Positions 43,629 to 53,555 are shown, counted from the first letter of the stretch. The stretch: DNA of 63,727 nt from Clostridia bacterium (GCA_024405755.1 JAKSOD010000006.1:1-63727); one strand, 5' to 3'. Numbers and translations: made by a program. The notes: generated by a model from the letters alone, not told the origin.

Positions 43629-45029
43629 TCAGATAACGTCGTATTCAAGACCGATAAGCTCGGCAAAATATTCGATCTCGCGGACGGTTGCACCGTAAAC
43701 GAGAGCGGAGTGGTGAGTTGCACCGTGGAAACTGAGTTCCTCCAGGAACTGTGCAACGGGCATATGAGGACGCATCCAACCGCGTACACGTGTGGTGAAG
43801 TTGTCTTCGTCCGGGTTGACCTCGACCATATCAACGTCTGAAATAAGGAGTTTGAAGTCGTCCTTGGTGTGGTACAGATTCATAAATACAGCCTGACCTC
43901 CGCGGTAACGTGCATAAGCGACCATTGGGTTCTTGGCACCTCCGTAAATGAAGGGCATTTCTTTCAGACCTCTCTTGCCGACGGTAAGAGCCTCATTGTA
44001 CTCACCCATATGAGAGAGGAGAAGGGTGTTGCCCTTCCAGTCGGGGCAGAAGATTTCGACAAAAGTAGAATCTTTAAAACCGTGGAGGAGGGCACCAACG
44101 AGGGAAGCGGTGAGAACGTCGCCTTCGCCTGCGTAACCTGTCCCGCGTGCAAGAGCTTTGCAGGCTTCCATAAAGGGCATGATTTCAAGTCCGGATTTGT
44201 CGGGATTGATCTCACGGAAGTTAGCGGTAAAAGCCGAAAGATTCTGATCCTTTATCCATTTGCGTACAGCAAGGCAGTTGCGTGCGGAACGCTCGTGAAC
44301 AGACTTTTCAAAGGGTTCGACAACATATGTATTTGCCTCATCCTCGGCAACTTCGGCGGCAACTTCCTCGTCAGTGATCTTGGCTCTGTAATCGGCAAAA
44401 ACACCGTCTTCCGGATATACTACGGTCACACCGAAACGGCGAAGCATATCCTCGTCGGCGGTGATGAAGTCACCCATACCGTCGAAACTGCCTCCGATAG
44501 ATCCGGTGCGGCTTCCTTTTAAGGACTTGGCGGCGACGGCGGCGCGAACATAGCCGGCGACGCGGGCGATAACGTCGGAATTGTCAAGGTGTCCGGCAGC
44601 GATAGCAAAGGGTTTGCCGTATCGGCGGAGCATACTGCACATATCCATAACGCCGTGGATACCGTGGCAATAACTGATCTCGGAGGGTTCCTGTTTGGGA
44701 TCGAAAGAGAAAGTTTCGGTGGTATCGAGAATAATCAAAGGAAGATCTGTGCCGGCAAGGGCATCAATGCTTTCAAGTGAAGGGGAGTAGGCGGCGTGCC
44801 ATGTTACGACGGCAGTGCAGCCGGCATCTTCAAACATCTTGACAGCAGCTTTGAATTCTTCTTTGATGCGGCAGAAAGGAGAGGTCACGACCTCAAAATT
44901 CTGTGCTTCAAGTTCAGCAGTCAAACGTGCGTAGAAGGGTTCGAGTCTGGGACGTGCCTTGGCTCCGCTTCCGCAGTCATCATATAGTTTGATGTAAAAA
45001 GGAAGAAAACCTATTTTGATCTTTTCCAT
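43629..45029 (-). CDS. L-arabinose/L-fucose isomerase-like protein
   Basis: A 466-residue member of the AraA/FucI fold. It resembles family members in its N-terminal Rossmann-like domain (KIGFLPFYIKLYD...) and in the C-terminal barrel-like part with a Glu in GYAGEGDVLTA, FVEIFCPDWKGNTLLLSHMGEYN (Glu and His) and SFHGATHHSALVYG (His). These sit where AraA has its metal-binding Glu/Glu/His/His set. It should interconvert an aldose and ketose. It is not close to classical AraA or FucI, so the sugar is open. Confidence 0.8.
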   Translation of the reverse strand: MEKIKIGFLPFYIKLYDDCGSGAKARPRLEPFYARLTAELEAQNFEVVTSPFCRIKEEFKAAVKMFEDAGCTAVVTWHAAYSPSLESIDALAGTDLPLIILDTTETFSFDPKQEPSEISYCHGIHGVMDMCSMLRRYGKPFAIAAGHLDNSDVIARVAGYVRAAVAAKSLKGSRTGSIGGSFDGMGDFITADEDMLRRFGVTVVYPEDGVFADYRAKITDEEVAAEVAEDEANTYVVEPFEKSVHERSARNCLAVRKWIKDQNLSAFTANFREINPDKSGLEIMPFMEACKALARGTGYAGEGDVLTASLVGALLHGFKDSTFVEIFCPDWKGNTLLLSHMGEYNEALTVGKRGLKEMPFIYGGAKNPMVAYARYRGGQAVFMNLYHTKDDFKLLISDVDMVEVNPDEDNFTTRVRGWMRPHMPVAQFLEELSFHGATHHSALVYGATVREIEYFAELIGLEYDVI

Positions 45030-45065
45030 AATATGTATTGCCTTTCTGAATATATCGGTATTCCG

Positions 45066-46082
45066 TCAGAGTTCGATACCGTAGAGTTTGGATGCATTGT
45101 TGTACATCAGATCTTCGACGTCAGCTGAGGTAAGACCGAGTTTTGACGCAGCCTCACGGAAGGCGAGAAGTTCCTCGTACATAAATGTTGTAACATTGGG
45201 ATCGTCGGTTTCGCGCATGTGGGGGTCGGAGGAAACGTCGCCGTAGATACCGCGGGGAACTACGTTGACGTAAGTGCCGTTATCTTCAATTCTGTGCATA
45301 CGCATCTTGGTAAACGGCATATCGGAACCGAACATACATCTCTTGGTGCCGATAGCGTCAAAGAGTTTCTCCATAGCGTAGGCAGAAGTGTTGGCTGAGA
45401 AGTCAAACCACAGATTCTTCGTGTGTTTGAGAAGTTCAAATGCATCTCCGACGTCTGAGGGGATGTATGCACGACCAACGTGAGCGATAATAACTTTGGC
45501 ATTGGGATATTTTGCGTCGATCTCCATCATCTGTTGGAGGTTGATGGGATCACGCAGACGCATGGCGCGCGGAATGTGGAGCATTACGATACCGTGAATC
45601 TTATCCATAAATTCCAGCTGACGTGGAGTCAGAAAATCGAAAATACGGAGTTCCTTGGCAGGAATGTACTTGGGAGAGTTATTCTGATATGGTTTTATTC
45701 CTATGAAACCTCTTTACAGAGCGTCATAGATTTCTTTTTCGTCAGAATCCCAGTTGGTGCAGTAATAAGCCTTCATATTGTGCTCTTTGAATACCTTTTC
45801 GGCGTAAGCGTTGCCGATATCAAGGTAGCAGGATGGGGAACACATAATGACCTGAGTTACTTTTCTGCCGGGAAAGAAAGACTTATAAGAGGAGAGCATA
45901 TCCTCGTATGTCTGTGAGGGGGCAACGATCGAAGTCCATGTCACGCATCCCTTGTCACCGACTTTTCTGGTGCCGGGTTCCCAGACGTGAACATGGCAGT
46001 CAATAAATTTTTCGGGAAGAAAATCGTTAAGTTTTTCGTCCCAGACCTTGCGGTCATAATCGGTAAGATCAATTCCAAACAT
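45066..46082 (-). pseudogene. Amidohydrolase-2 family gene with one in-frame TAA
   Basis: Reading through from 46082 gives 338 codons with a single ochre stop at codon 123 (45714-45716). Both sides are in the same frame and continue one TIM-barrel hydrolase. The N-terminal metal motif is FIDCHVHVW. The stop falls inside ...IYDAL-stop-RGFIGIKPYQ, and after it come HIPR, IIAHVGRAY and FGSDMPF. TAA is one base from CAA, AAA or GAA. Either a recent nonsense mutation, a sequencing error or readthrough. An ATG inside the second half (45608) could restart a truncated product. Confidence 0.85.
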
Positions 46083-46108
46083 AATTATTACTTCTTGATT
46101 CAGATCCG

Positions 46109-47617
46109 TTACGCCAAAGCCCACTCACGGTAGGATCTGTATTTGTTACGGTAAAAATCTGCGGCATCGGCGTCGCATGGAACAGAAATACGTTCACAAA
46201 GTGCTCCGGCGGCATCGGCGAGAGTTGCATACGCGCCTGCGCTTTGAGCCGCAAGGAGAGCGGCGCCGAGAGCGGGAGCATCAGCTTCACAAAGAATGTA
46301 AAGAGGTCTGTCAGAGAATACGGAAGCAACTATACTGCGCCAAAGCGGACTCTTTGAAGCTCCGCCCGACATAACAAGCTGACCTCCCCGTGGGAAACCG
46401 GCAGATTCAAATGCTTCCGCAAGGATCCTTGCTTCAAACGCAGCACCTTCCATTGCCGCAAGTGCGGTATGTGCTTCGCTGTGACCTCCGGCAGTTGCGA
46501 GAGGCACGCAGACGCCGGAACGGTGCGCGATGGCAGGTTCGGGAGGAAGCGGGCATACGAAGAGATCGCGACATTTTTCGCGAGCGTTTCCGACTCCCTC
46601 ATCTTCGATTCTGCGGTCAAGTCCGGAGGCTTTTGTGCCGCAGGCGGCAGCATAGGCACCGAGTGCACCGCCGCAGCCTGCCATAGAGGACATAACGCCG
46701 AAGCGTCCCTCAATGGGATGAGTGCAGGGCGCGGGATAGGGAGGAGCAGTCAGAGGTTTCTCAGATACTCCGAACATTACCCAAGCAGTTCCGGTGGCAA
46801 GCAAAAGCTGACCGGGTTCGGTAACACCGCTGCCGATGGAGGCACAGTACTGATCGTGTGCTCCCACGAAAACTGGAATACCGGCGGGAATACCGAATTC
46901 CGCGGCAGTTTCGGGAAGAAGTTTGCCGGCGGGGGATCCGCAGGGAAGAACCCGTGGAAGTTGATCTTCTGTAATTCCGAGAAAATCAAGTGCTTCCGGA
47001 ATATATTTGCCTGCACGGTAGTCGTAAAGACGGGTCATCACTTCGCCGGTGGCGTCGGTAACGAAATTGCCGGTCAGGTATCCTGTAACGGACTCTTCGG
47101 TGGTGTAGAAATGAGCGGCTCTTGCAAACATATCCGGCTCATTCCGTCTGAGCCACAGAAGTTTTGCAATGCAGTCAGTAGGTGCCGGACGCCAGCCGCA
47201 GGCGGAACGGATCTTGTCAAATCCGAGAGTTGGCTCAGCGATAACGTCGGCACTTTCTTTAACTGCACGTCTGTCCATCCAGGTCAGTGCGTCGCAAAGA
47301 GGCTGATTGTCAGCGTCGGCGGCGTAGATGCTTCCGCCCTGAGCGGAAAAGCAGATCCCGCCGATTTCAGCAGCGGCACCTTCCGGAAGAGAATCGACAG
47401 CCTGACGCACGGCGGCGGCAGTGGCACGATTCCAATCACGCGGATCGTGGGTCGCGTGGTCGGGAAGAGGACGGGCGGTCGGATAATCCGCGCTTCCTCG
47501 TGCAACAACGGCATCTTTGATGCCGTTGTCGGGGTTATTGATGCGGCTTTTCGCGGAGGCGCGAATGATGCACGCCTTGACCGCAGTAGAGCCGATATCT
47601 ATACCGAGAAAATACAT
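46109..47617 (-). CDS. FGGY-family carbohydrate kinase
   Basis: A 502-residue sugar kinase resembling xylulokinase/gluconokinase. The N-terminal ATPase fold starts FLGIDIGSTAVKACII. The catalytic base is in VGAHDQYCASIGSG, followed by TGTAWVMFG. The C-terminal lobe has QLVMSGGASKSPLWRSIVASVFSDRPLY and ALGAALLAA. It phosphorylates the ketose made by the isomerase (inference from context). It lies between the aminotransferase gene and the broken amidohydrolase gene. Confidence 0.93.
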   Translation of the reverse strand: MYFLGIDIGSTAVKACIIRASAKSRINNPDNGIKDAVVARGSADYPTARPLPDHATHDPRDWNRATAAAVRQAVDSLPEGAAAEIGGICFSAQGGSIYAADADNQPLCDALTWMDRRAVKESADVIAEPTLGFDKIRSACGWRPAPTDCIAKLLWLRRNEPDMFARAAHFYTTEESVTGYLTGNFVTDATGEVMTRLYDYRAGKYIPEALDFLGITEDQLPRVLPCGSPAGKLLPETAAEFGIPAGIPVFVGAHDQYCASIGSGVTEPGQLLLATGTAWVMFGVSEKPLTAPPYPAPCTHPIEGRFGVMSSMAGCGGALGAYAAACGTKASGLDRRIEDEGVGNAREKCRDLFVCPLPPEPAIAHRSGVCVPLATAGGHSEAHTALAAMEGAAFEARILAEAFESAGFPRGGQLVMSGGASKSPLWRSIVASVFSDRPLYILCEADAPALGAALLAAQSAGAYATLADAAGALCERISVPCDADAADFYRNKYRSYREWALA

Positions 47618-47638
47618 AATGGTTAACTTCCGTGCCGT

Positions 47639-49183
47639 TCAATCGGCGGCAAGGATGGAATCCAGCTTGTCGATAAGGTACTTGATTGTGGCTTCGGTTG
47701 AAGTCACGGGAGGCTTGAAGAGAACACCGGGAACGCAGTCCGGCTTGTAAAGCTGAGCACTGGCGTCGATGCATGCTTCGTGGAGTTTGGCTGTAAAGTC
47801 GGCAGCTTCATTGACAGTATGGAAGTGAAGGGAAGCAAGAAGTCCCATTCCTTCAACGGCAACAAGTTTCTTGGGGTATTTTTTGAGCAGTCCGCGCAGA
47901 CCGTTCTCAAACATATCGGATACTTTGTTGAGTTCTTCTCCGTTTTCCTGAACGAAACGCATGGTAACGAGGTAGGAAAGCGCAGCGAGTTCTTCCTGAC
48001 CGTTGGTGACAAGAGCACCGAACTGGTTAAGATTGTCGTACTCAGCGGTGGTGATAATACGGCTGGCGGGGAATTCACCGCCGGGGAATCCCTTGCCGAT
48101 AACGGCAAAATCAGGATTCAGACCGTACTTGCGGAACAGGAAGACGGTGTCATACCACATACCGGTCTGGATCTCGTCTACGAGGCAGGGGGTATCATTG
48201 GCGTGGCAGAGATCGTATGCTTTTTGCAGGAATTCCTTGTTGAGTTTAACCCCGCCGTAGTTCATCATAATGATCTCGTGCAGGAAACCGGCAGTCTTGT
48301 AATTGCCGGAGTTGTACTTCTTGATCTTTTCCTCGAAGTCAGCAATGTCGTTTATGCGTACGGAAACGACCTTCCACATACCGTCATTGTCGGCTTTTTC
48401 GCGGAAATCGCCCCACAGACCGCGGAATGTCTGGGTCAGAACGGTAGTTCCGTGATAGTTCCCGGTGATTCCTCCGGCTTTGTCAGCCATAATGAAGAAA
48501 ACGGGAGTCTTGCCGGCATACTTGGGTGCTGGCATTTCAGGGGAGAGATGATAGAAACGTGCAAGCATCATCTTGACACCTGCTTCAACGGCAAGAGAGC
48601 CGGTCTCAAGGTTGATAACGCGATTCAGAACGCGGGGTTCCTTTGAGGCAAGAATCTTCTCGGTCTCGGCATCATTGCCGGGAGCGATTCCGTTGGCAGC
48701 CTCAATAATGCGGCGTTCGTGCAGACGAGTGATGTATCCTCGTGTGTTGTTATGTGTGGCATTGGGAATGTTGAGCATACGGGCAACGTCGATAAGACGG
48801 TATCCGTTGAAAGCATGTCCGAGAGACGCATGATAATGCTCACTCTTACCGATAAAATAGAGCTTTCCGTTTTCACCGAGACGGTAGTTACCCCATGCGC
48901 CGGCAGGAGAGGCATTCTTGTCCTCAGCTTTACGGAAAGAATCGGTGGGGGCACCGTCATTTCCGTCGTTTTCAAAAGCGGGCATAACAGTTGTGCCTAT
49001 CTTGTCAAGAAGTTCGTCATTGCGTTTCTGAGCGGATTCGGGGTAGAATTCGATCTCATTATTGGCAAGCTTCAAGGCATCTTCACGGCTCATAGTGCCG
49101 AAGAATTCGCAGGCATCCGCAACTGTCTTTACATATTCGGGACTGGTGATGCCGGAAAGAGAATATTTAACAGGTTTAAACAT
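47639..49183 (-). CDS. Class III PLP-dependent aminotransferase
   Basis: A 514-residue aminotransferase. The cofactor Asp is in CLVDEIQTGMW and the PLP Lys in FAVIGKGFPGGEFPAS; TNGQEELAALSYL follows. A long N-terminal extension (about 110 residues, with WGNYRLGENGKLYFIGKSEH) precedes the fold, unlike ornithine or GABA aminotransferases. In this sugar locus it may act on an amino or keto sugar or cyclitol. Its ATG directly follows the TAA of the upstream gene, so translation is coupled. Confidence 0.85.
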   Translation of the reverse strand: MFKPVKYSLSGITSPEYVKTVADACEFFGTMSREDALKLANNEIEFYPESAQKRNDELLDKIGTTVMPAFENDGNDGAPTDSFRKAEDKNASPAGAWGNYRLGENGKLYFIGKSEHYHASLGHAFNGYRLIDVARMLNIPNATHNNTRGYITRLHERRIIEAANGIAPGNDAETEKILASKEPRVLNRVINLETGSLAVEAGVKMMLARFYHLSPEMPAPKYAGKTPVFFIMADKAGGITGNYHGTTVLTQTFRGLWGDFREKADNDGMWKVVSVRINDIADFEEKIKKYNSGNYKTAGFLHEIIMMNYGGVKLNKEFLQKAYDLCHANDTPCLVDEIQTGMWYDTVFLFRKYGLNPDFAVIGKGFPGGEFPASRIITTAEYDNLNQFGALVTNGQEELAALSYLVTMRFVQENGEELNKVSDMFENGLRGLLKKYPKKLVAVEGMGLLASLHFHTVNEAADFTAKLHEACIDASAQLYKPDCVPGVLFKPPVTSTEATIKYLIDKLDSILAAD

Positions 49184-50329
49184 TTATTTCACCTCTGAAA
49201 GTTTTACTGCACGGTTTTCGCGGTGAGAGATCAGCGCGGCGGTTTGGAGAATGTGGGAGAGAGCGGTTTCTTCGGGGCGCAGGCAGCCGAAGGGAACTTC
49301 GATTCCGGCGACTTCGCAGCAGAATGTTGCCCACATCTGAAGAATGGAATCGGTAAAACCGAACTGGAAGATGCTTCCGGTAACGGTGGGGATCATTGGA
49401 CGGGAGCCGATATCAACGCGGCACCATGCCTGCTCTCTTCCGTAAGGCTCGAGATACCAGAAAGCGTTGGGATCGTCGGCAGAGAAGCGGAAGGAAGCGT
49501 CCATACCGTCAACCTGAATGCTCCAGGAATCGGTAGCACCGGGGCAGATACGCTTGGTGTCAATATAGAGCGGGAATTCACCGTTTGCATCTTTGCACTT
49601 GCATACGAGGTGAGCGTTATCCCATGTCAGGCAGGGAGCCATACCGCCCTTGCCGTCGGGACGCTCGGTGACAATTTTGGAGAGGGAGGCGTAAACGGTC
49701 TCGGGGATCCAACCCATACGGAAAGGAATATGTTCGGCATGCAGACCGAGGTCGCCCATGCAGCCGTATTCTCCGTTGACTTCAATCTTGCGCTTCCAGT
49801 TGATGGGTTTTGTGCGGTCCATATCACTGGAATGACAGAAAGCGGAACGGACTTCAATGATCTGACCGCATTCACCGTTCTTTACGCGGCGGATAAGTTC
49901 CTGAGCACCGGGGAAGAAGGGGAATTCGCTTGAACAACGTACGATTACTTCGGGATGAGTTTTTATGGCTGCCATGATAGCCTTATTGGCTTCAAGGTCA
50001 ATTCCGAAAGGCTTCTCGCCGAGCATATGTTTGCCGGAGTTTATGATGTCAACATAAGCCTGTTTATGCATGACATGGGGAAGAGCAACGTAAACGGCAT
50101 CGATATCGTCGGCAGCCAGGAGTTCGTGATAATCGGTGGTGCTGTATTTTACGGTAGGAAAGTTGTCGGTGAAGTAGCGGCGGGCATCTTCGTTCAGGTC
50201 GCATACACCTACGATAACGGGTTTTGGAATATCGGTACGGGAGAGCTGGCACCAACGCGCGGCGGCACAGGCAAATTCACGTCCCATAAGTCCGCAGCCG
50301 ATAACGGCAAAATTAATTTGTTTCTTCAT
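49184..50329 (-). CDS. Gfo/Idh/MocA-family NAD(P)-dependent oxidoreductase (first)
   Basis: A 381-residue dehydrogenase. The Rossmann start is FAVIGCGLMGREFA and the family motif EKP is intact in LGEKPFGIDLEAN. The catalytic region includes GDLGLHAEHIPFRM. It would oxidise a sugar, sugar acid or cyclitol. It ends exactly where the aminotransferase gene starts. Strong GGAG before ATG. Confidence 0.92.
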   Translation of the reverse strand: MKKQINFAVIGCGLMGREFACAAARWCQLSRTDIPKPVIVGVCDLNEDARRYFTDNFPTVKYSTTDYHELLAADDIDAVYVALPHVMHKQAYVDIINSGKHMLGEKPFGIDLEANKAIMAAIKTHPEVIVRCSSEFPFFPGAQELIRRVKNGECGQIIEVRSAFCHSSDMDRTKPINWKRKIEVNGEYGCMGDLGLHAEHIPFRMGWIPETVYASLSKIVTERPDGKGGMAPCLTWDNAHLVCKCKDANGEFPLYIDTKRICPGATDSWSIQVDGMDASFRFSADDPNAFWYLEPYGREQAWCRVDIGSRPMIPTVTGSIFQFGFTDSILQMWATFCCEVAGIEVPFGCLRPEETALSHILQTAALISHRENRAVKLSEVK

Positions 50330-50344
50330 TTATTTTCTCCTTAA

Positions 50345-50553
50345 AAAAGGTTATTTCGGTCTTGCTGATAATATAATGAAGTAATTTTTCAAAAGCACGA
50401 AAGGAACAACATGATTAATGCGGAAAAAAGTCAAAATTACTTTTGTCATTTCGCCCGTGCAGGAGCGACGCTAACACGCCGCTCCTGCCGGACCGATCAG
50501 ATGGATCTTTTAAAAATATGATCTTCGATTCGGAACGGAGTACGCAGCACTGC
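50345..50553 (-). other. Gap between the two oxidoreductase genes
   Basis: It holds a nine-base-pair hairpin, GCAGGAGCG facing CGCTCCTGC (50458-50487), without a U run on either strand. This may be an attenuator, RNA-processing or stabilising element between the first two and the remaining genes of the leftward locus. I see no clear internal promoter. Confidence 0.4.
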
Positions 50554-51783
50554 TTACCAGTCCTCGCCGACTTCGACGGGAACTGTGGAGTAGGGAACGT
50601 TGTTCAGAGCGTCCTCGGAGGGAAAGGGATTGATCCTATCGTCCTCCCAGTACTTACGCTCCTCCTCATTTCTGAAATCGGGGATATTGTACGCTTTATT
50701 TTCGTTGAGAAGGCTTCTCCAACCGAGTATACCGACGGCAGCCATAGTGCATGCGGTATAGACATCCGGGAAGGGTTTGCGTTCACCCTTAATTGCTTCG
50801 ATAAAGTAACGGACTACCCAGTAGTCACCTCCGGCGTGACCGCAGGCATTGGCTTCATCAGCATTCGACTGCCACTGAGCCTCGTATGTGGTGTCGGTGG
50901 GAGTTTCTTCGGTAGGACGATCCCACTTGTTGTAGGTCAGGCGGACCTGAGCCTCATGACCGCGTACGGTCTCGATTCCACCCTTGCGGCAGCTGAGTCT
51001 GTACCAGTTGCCCTTAGGAGCAAAATAGGAAGAACCGTTGATGCGGAATACGGAGTTCTTATCAGTATTGATGAGCATTACGCCGCAGTTGTCGGCACGG
51101 AGTCTCTTATAATCAATGATATCCTGAGGAGTATCAATAGCACTCATTGCAACGACACGGCGGGGAAGTTCACCGGTGGTGAAGATCAGGGGAGCAAGAG
51201 CGTGAGAGCAGTAGTAGGTAGCGGGGAGATAACGTCTCCAATGGTACTGACCGTTATCGGCGGCGTTCTGATACTTAATGGTATCGGCAGGTCCCATGGG
51301 ATGCACATATTCGCCTTCGGCGAACATAACTTTTCCGAGGGTTCCTTCCTCGTAAACGCGCTTCATTTCGAAGCAGCCGCGGGAGTAAGGATAGTTTTCA
51401 GCCATCATGTAGATAGCCTTGCTCTTTTCGGCAGCACGGCAGAGGGCAACTGCGTCAGCCATAGTGGGGGCGGCAATAGTCTCGCTGAAAACATGTATAC
51501 CGAGTTCCAGAGCCTTGATGGCGTATTTTGCGTGCTCCGGGAAATAGTTGCAGAGGAAAACTGCGTCAAACAGACCGGAAGCGAAAAAATCCTCGGCATC
51601 TGAGAAAGTCTTCGGGGCAAGCTTGCCCTTGGGGCAGTTTTCAAGTGCTTCCTCAATGCGCTTGGGGTTTTTGTCGCAGAGAGCGGTTATGCGGGCACCC
51701 TGGATCTTTCCCTGATAAAGGGACTTGATGTAGGCGTTCCCGCGCCATGTTCCGAATACTCCGATTCTGATGTTCTTTCTCAT
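50554..51783 (-). CDS. Gfo/Idh/MocA-family protein lacking the EKP lysine (second)
   Basis: A 409-residue protein with a Rossmann start IRIGVFGTWRGNAYIKSLYQG, where the usual GxGxxG is altered to GTWRGN. The EKP motif is replaced by ETI (HVFSETIAAPTMADA). A long C-terminal tail ends NNVPYSTVPVEVGEDW. Loss of the EKP lysine suggests different chemistry (for example an NAD-using lyase or hydrolase) or a binding role. It lies between the first solute-binding gene and the 50345-50553 gap. Confidence 0.85.
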   Translation of the reverse strand: MRKNIRIGVFGTWRGNAYIKSLYQGKIQGARITALCDKNPKRIEEALENCPKGKLAPKTFSDAEDFFASGLFDAVFLCNYFPEHAKYAIKALELGIHVFSETIAAPTMADAVALCRAAEKSKAIYMMAENYPYSRGCFEMKRVYEEGTLGKVMFAEGEYVHPMGPADTIKYQNAADNGQYHWRRYLPATYYCSHALAPLIFTTGELPRRVVAMSAIDTPQDIIDYKRLRADNCGVMLINTDKNSVFRINGSSYFAPKGNWYRLSCRKGGIETVRGHEAQVRLTYNKWDRPTEETPTDTTYEAQWQSNADEANACGHAGGDYWVVRYFIEAIKGERKPFPDVYTACTMAAVGILGWRSLLNENKAYNIPDFRNEEERKYWEDDRINPFPSEDALNNVPYSTVPVEVGEDW

Positions 51784-51944
51784 TTGGTTGATTCCTTTCG
51801 TATATGAAAAATGTAATAATATATGTTAATTTTATATCATATTCAAAGTAAAGGGGCTGTCAGATCAGTGACAGCCCCGGGGAGTCACTTTACAAGCGAC
51901 TTGTAGTTATGTATGATTTTTTGTATGAGAAGATAGAACAGAAT

Positions 51945-53477
51945 TTATTTCAGTTTGTCAATTTCGTCAACGAGCTTTTGCAGGCTGATCTCAATGGTCT
52001 TCTTCTGACCTTTCCAAGTGGAGGAGAGGCTTCCGGAAGTGTAAGCGGAGTAGACTGTATCGGCAATTGCGATTCCGTAGATGTCGGACAGATCGTAACG
52101 GATAGTAGATTTTACAACGTCGAGCATATCAGAGGATACTGTGTCTTTGACTCGGCGTGTCTTGATGGTGATCTCATAGTAAGAAGGCATTACGCTCTGA
52201 GAAGATTCGTATGCCCAGTAATCCATAACGAGAGCGACTTTCTTGGTATTAAGACCTGTGTGGTTGGGAATAGCCCAGATGATGGAGTGAGAATCCATCT
52301 TGTGAACGTATTTTTCCTGATCCTTGTTGTACTTCGGGTTGGTGATAACGCCGTAGCCTTCGCCGGTCATTTCTGCGAACTGAGAAGAAACGTGCATATT
52401 GCCCTGAACGAAGAGGAAGTGACCTGCTGCAAAGAGGGAACGTCCGAAGTCATATTTATTTGCATAAGCAGAGATGTCGGCATTTGCTTTTGCCTTATCG
52501 TAGTCAAGAACGCAGGGATCGGTAGACCCGGCATTACTTTTGAGAACAGCGGCTACCTTTGTGAGGATGTCCTGAGTTTTTTCGTTGTTGACCTCGGTTA
52601 TCAGTTCACCGGCACCGTTGAATTCACTGAACTTTGTGCCGCATCCAACGAGGAGATGCATAATGTTGCCGTTGGTGGCTCCGGTCTCCTGAAGGAGTCC
52701 GTAATAGTCCTGACCGTCGGCAACTTCGTCACCGTTGCTTACATGAACAGAAGAAACGAGGTTAAGGAAATGTTCGAGATCCCAATCATTACTGTTGTAG
52801 AGATCGTATGGAGATTCAAGGCTGTACTCCTTGATCATATTCTTATTAAAGAAGAAGAAACGTGCGCCGGCAAGGTTGCTGACGCTGGTGTCGTTTGCCA
52901 TGAAGAAGAGTTTACCGTTTATGTTGTAGTCGGAGGCACAGTTGGCATCCCACCAAGGCGTTGTGAAGTCAATGTCAAGGTTGTTGAAGTTGTAAAGGTA
53001 ACCTTTGCGTGAAAGACTGGCAAGTTCGTTTCTCTGGTCAAGAATCACGTCGAAGTCAACAGCCTCTGAAACAATGAGGTTTTCGACATTCTTATGTGGA
53101 GAGGCGACCTGATTGGATACAATGGTTACACCGTATTTTTCCTCAACAGCGACATTACGGGAGTAAACTGCGGACGACATGGTGTCGCTGGCTGCCTCGG
53201 CATAGATATACATACCGGGGTAAGAAGCTTCGGTTTCCGAACGCTGATAAACAGTAAAGTTTTCATTGAATTTTTCATCGGGGAAAACAACAGAAGTAGT
53301 AATGTCTCCCTGTGTTGCATCACCTGAAACAGCGGAATCGGTGGCTTCAGCGGAAGCCTGGGTTCCCGTAGAGTCGGATCCTCCTGAGGTGTTTCCGCAG
53401 CCTACGGAGACTACGGTGATCACGAGCAGCAAAAGAGCCATTAAAAATGCCGAGATACGAGAAAAGTTCTTTTTCAT
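51945..53477 (-). CDS. Extracellular solute-binding lipoprotein (ABC sugar type)
   Basis: A 510-residue lipoprotein; lipobox VVSVGCGN. The mature part resembles family 1 solute-binding proteins: a mature N-terminal VYQRSETEASYPGMYIYAEAAS, then SAVYSRNVAVEEKYGVTI, FFMANDTSVSNLAGARFFFFNKNMI and AIPNHTGLNTKKVALVMDYWAYES. It should bind the substrate of the locus. No permease or ATPase gene is adjacent, so a shared or distant transporter must be used. It is the first gene of the leftward locus. Confidence 0.88.
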   Translation of the reverse strand: MKKNFSRISAFLMALLLLVITVVSVGCGNTSGGSDSTGTQASAEATDSAVSGDATQGDITTSVVFPDEKFNENFTVYQRSETEASYPGMYIYAEAASDTMSSAVYSRNVAVEEKYGVTIVSNQVASPHKNVENLIVSEAVDFDVILDQRNELASLSRKGYLYNFNNLDIDFTTPWWDANCASDYNINGKLFFMANDTSVSNLAGARFFFFNKNMIKEYSLESPYDLYNSNDWDLEHFLNLVSSVHVSNGDEVADGQDYYGLLQETGATNGNIMHLLVGCGTKFSEFNGAGELITEVNNEKTQDILTKVAAVLKSNAGSTDPCVLDYDKAKANADISAYANKYDFGRSLFAAGHFLFVQGNMHVSSQFAEMTGEGYGVITNPKYNKDQEKYVHKMDSHSIIWAIPNHTGLNTKKVALVMDYWAYESSQSVMPSYYEITIKTRRVKDTVSSDMLDVVKSTIRYDLSDIYGIAIADTVYSAYTSGSLSSTWKGQKKTIEISLQKLVDEIDKLK

Positions 53478-53526
53478 TTAAGTACCGTCCTTCTGCCATT
53501 ATGGCGTAAATTTTTCTACAAAATAT

Positions 53527-53555
53527 ATTATATACTACATATTTCTTTCTGTCAA
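53527..53555 (-). promoter_or_regulatory. Promoter of the leftward sugar locus
   Basis: Perfect TTGACA (53555-53550) and TATAAT (53532-53527) on the minus strand, 17-base spacer, about 50 bases before the lipoprotein start at 53477. Confidence 0.82.

Noticed and set aside
46469..47626. A long rightward open frame (385 codons) opposite the FGGY kinase gene
   Set aside because: It is antisense to a clear kinase with all motifs and has no recognisable domain or ribosome site; codon bias of the kinase opens the opposite frame.
50443..51603. A 386-codon rightward frame opposite the second Gfo/Idh gene
   Set aside because: Antisense shadow; the Gfo/Idh reading is coherent over its full length. 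The same applies to the rightward frame at 51909-53012 opposite the solute-binding gene.
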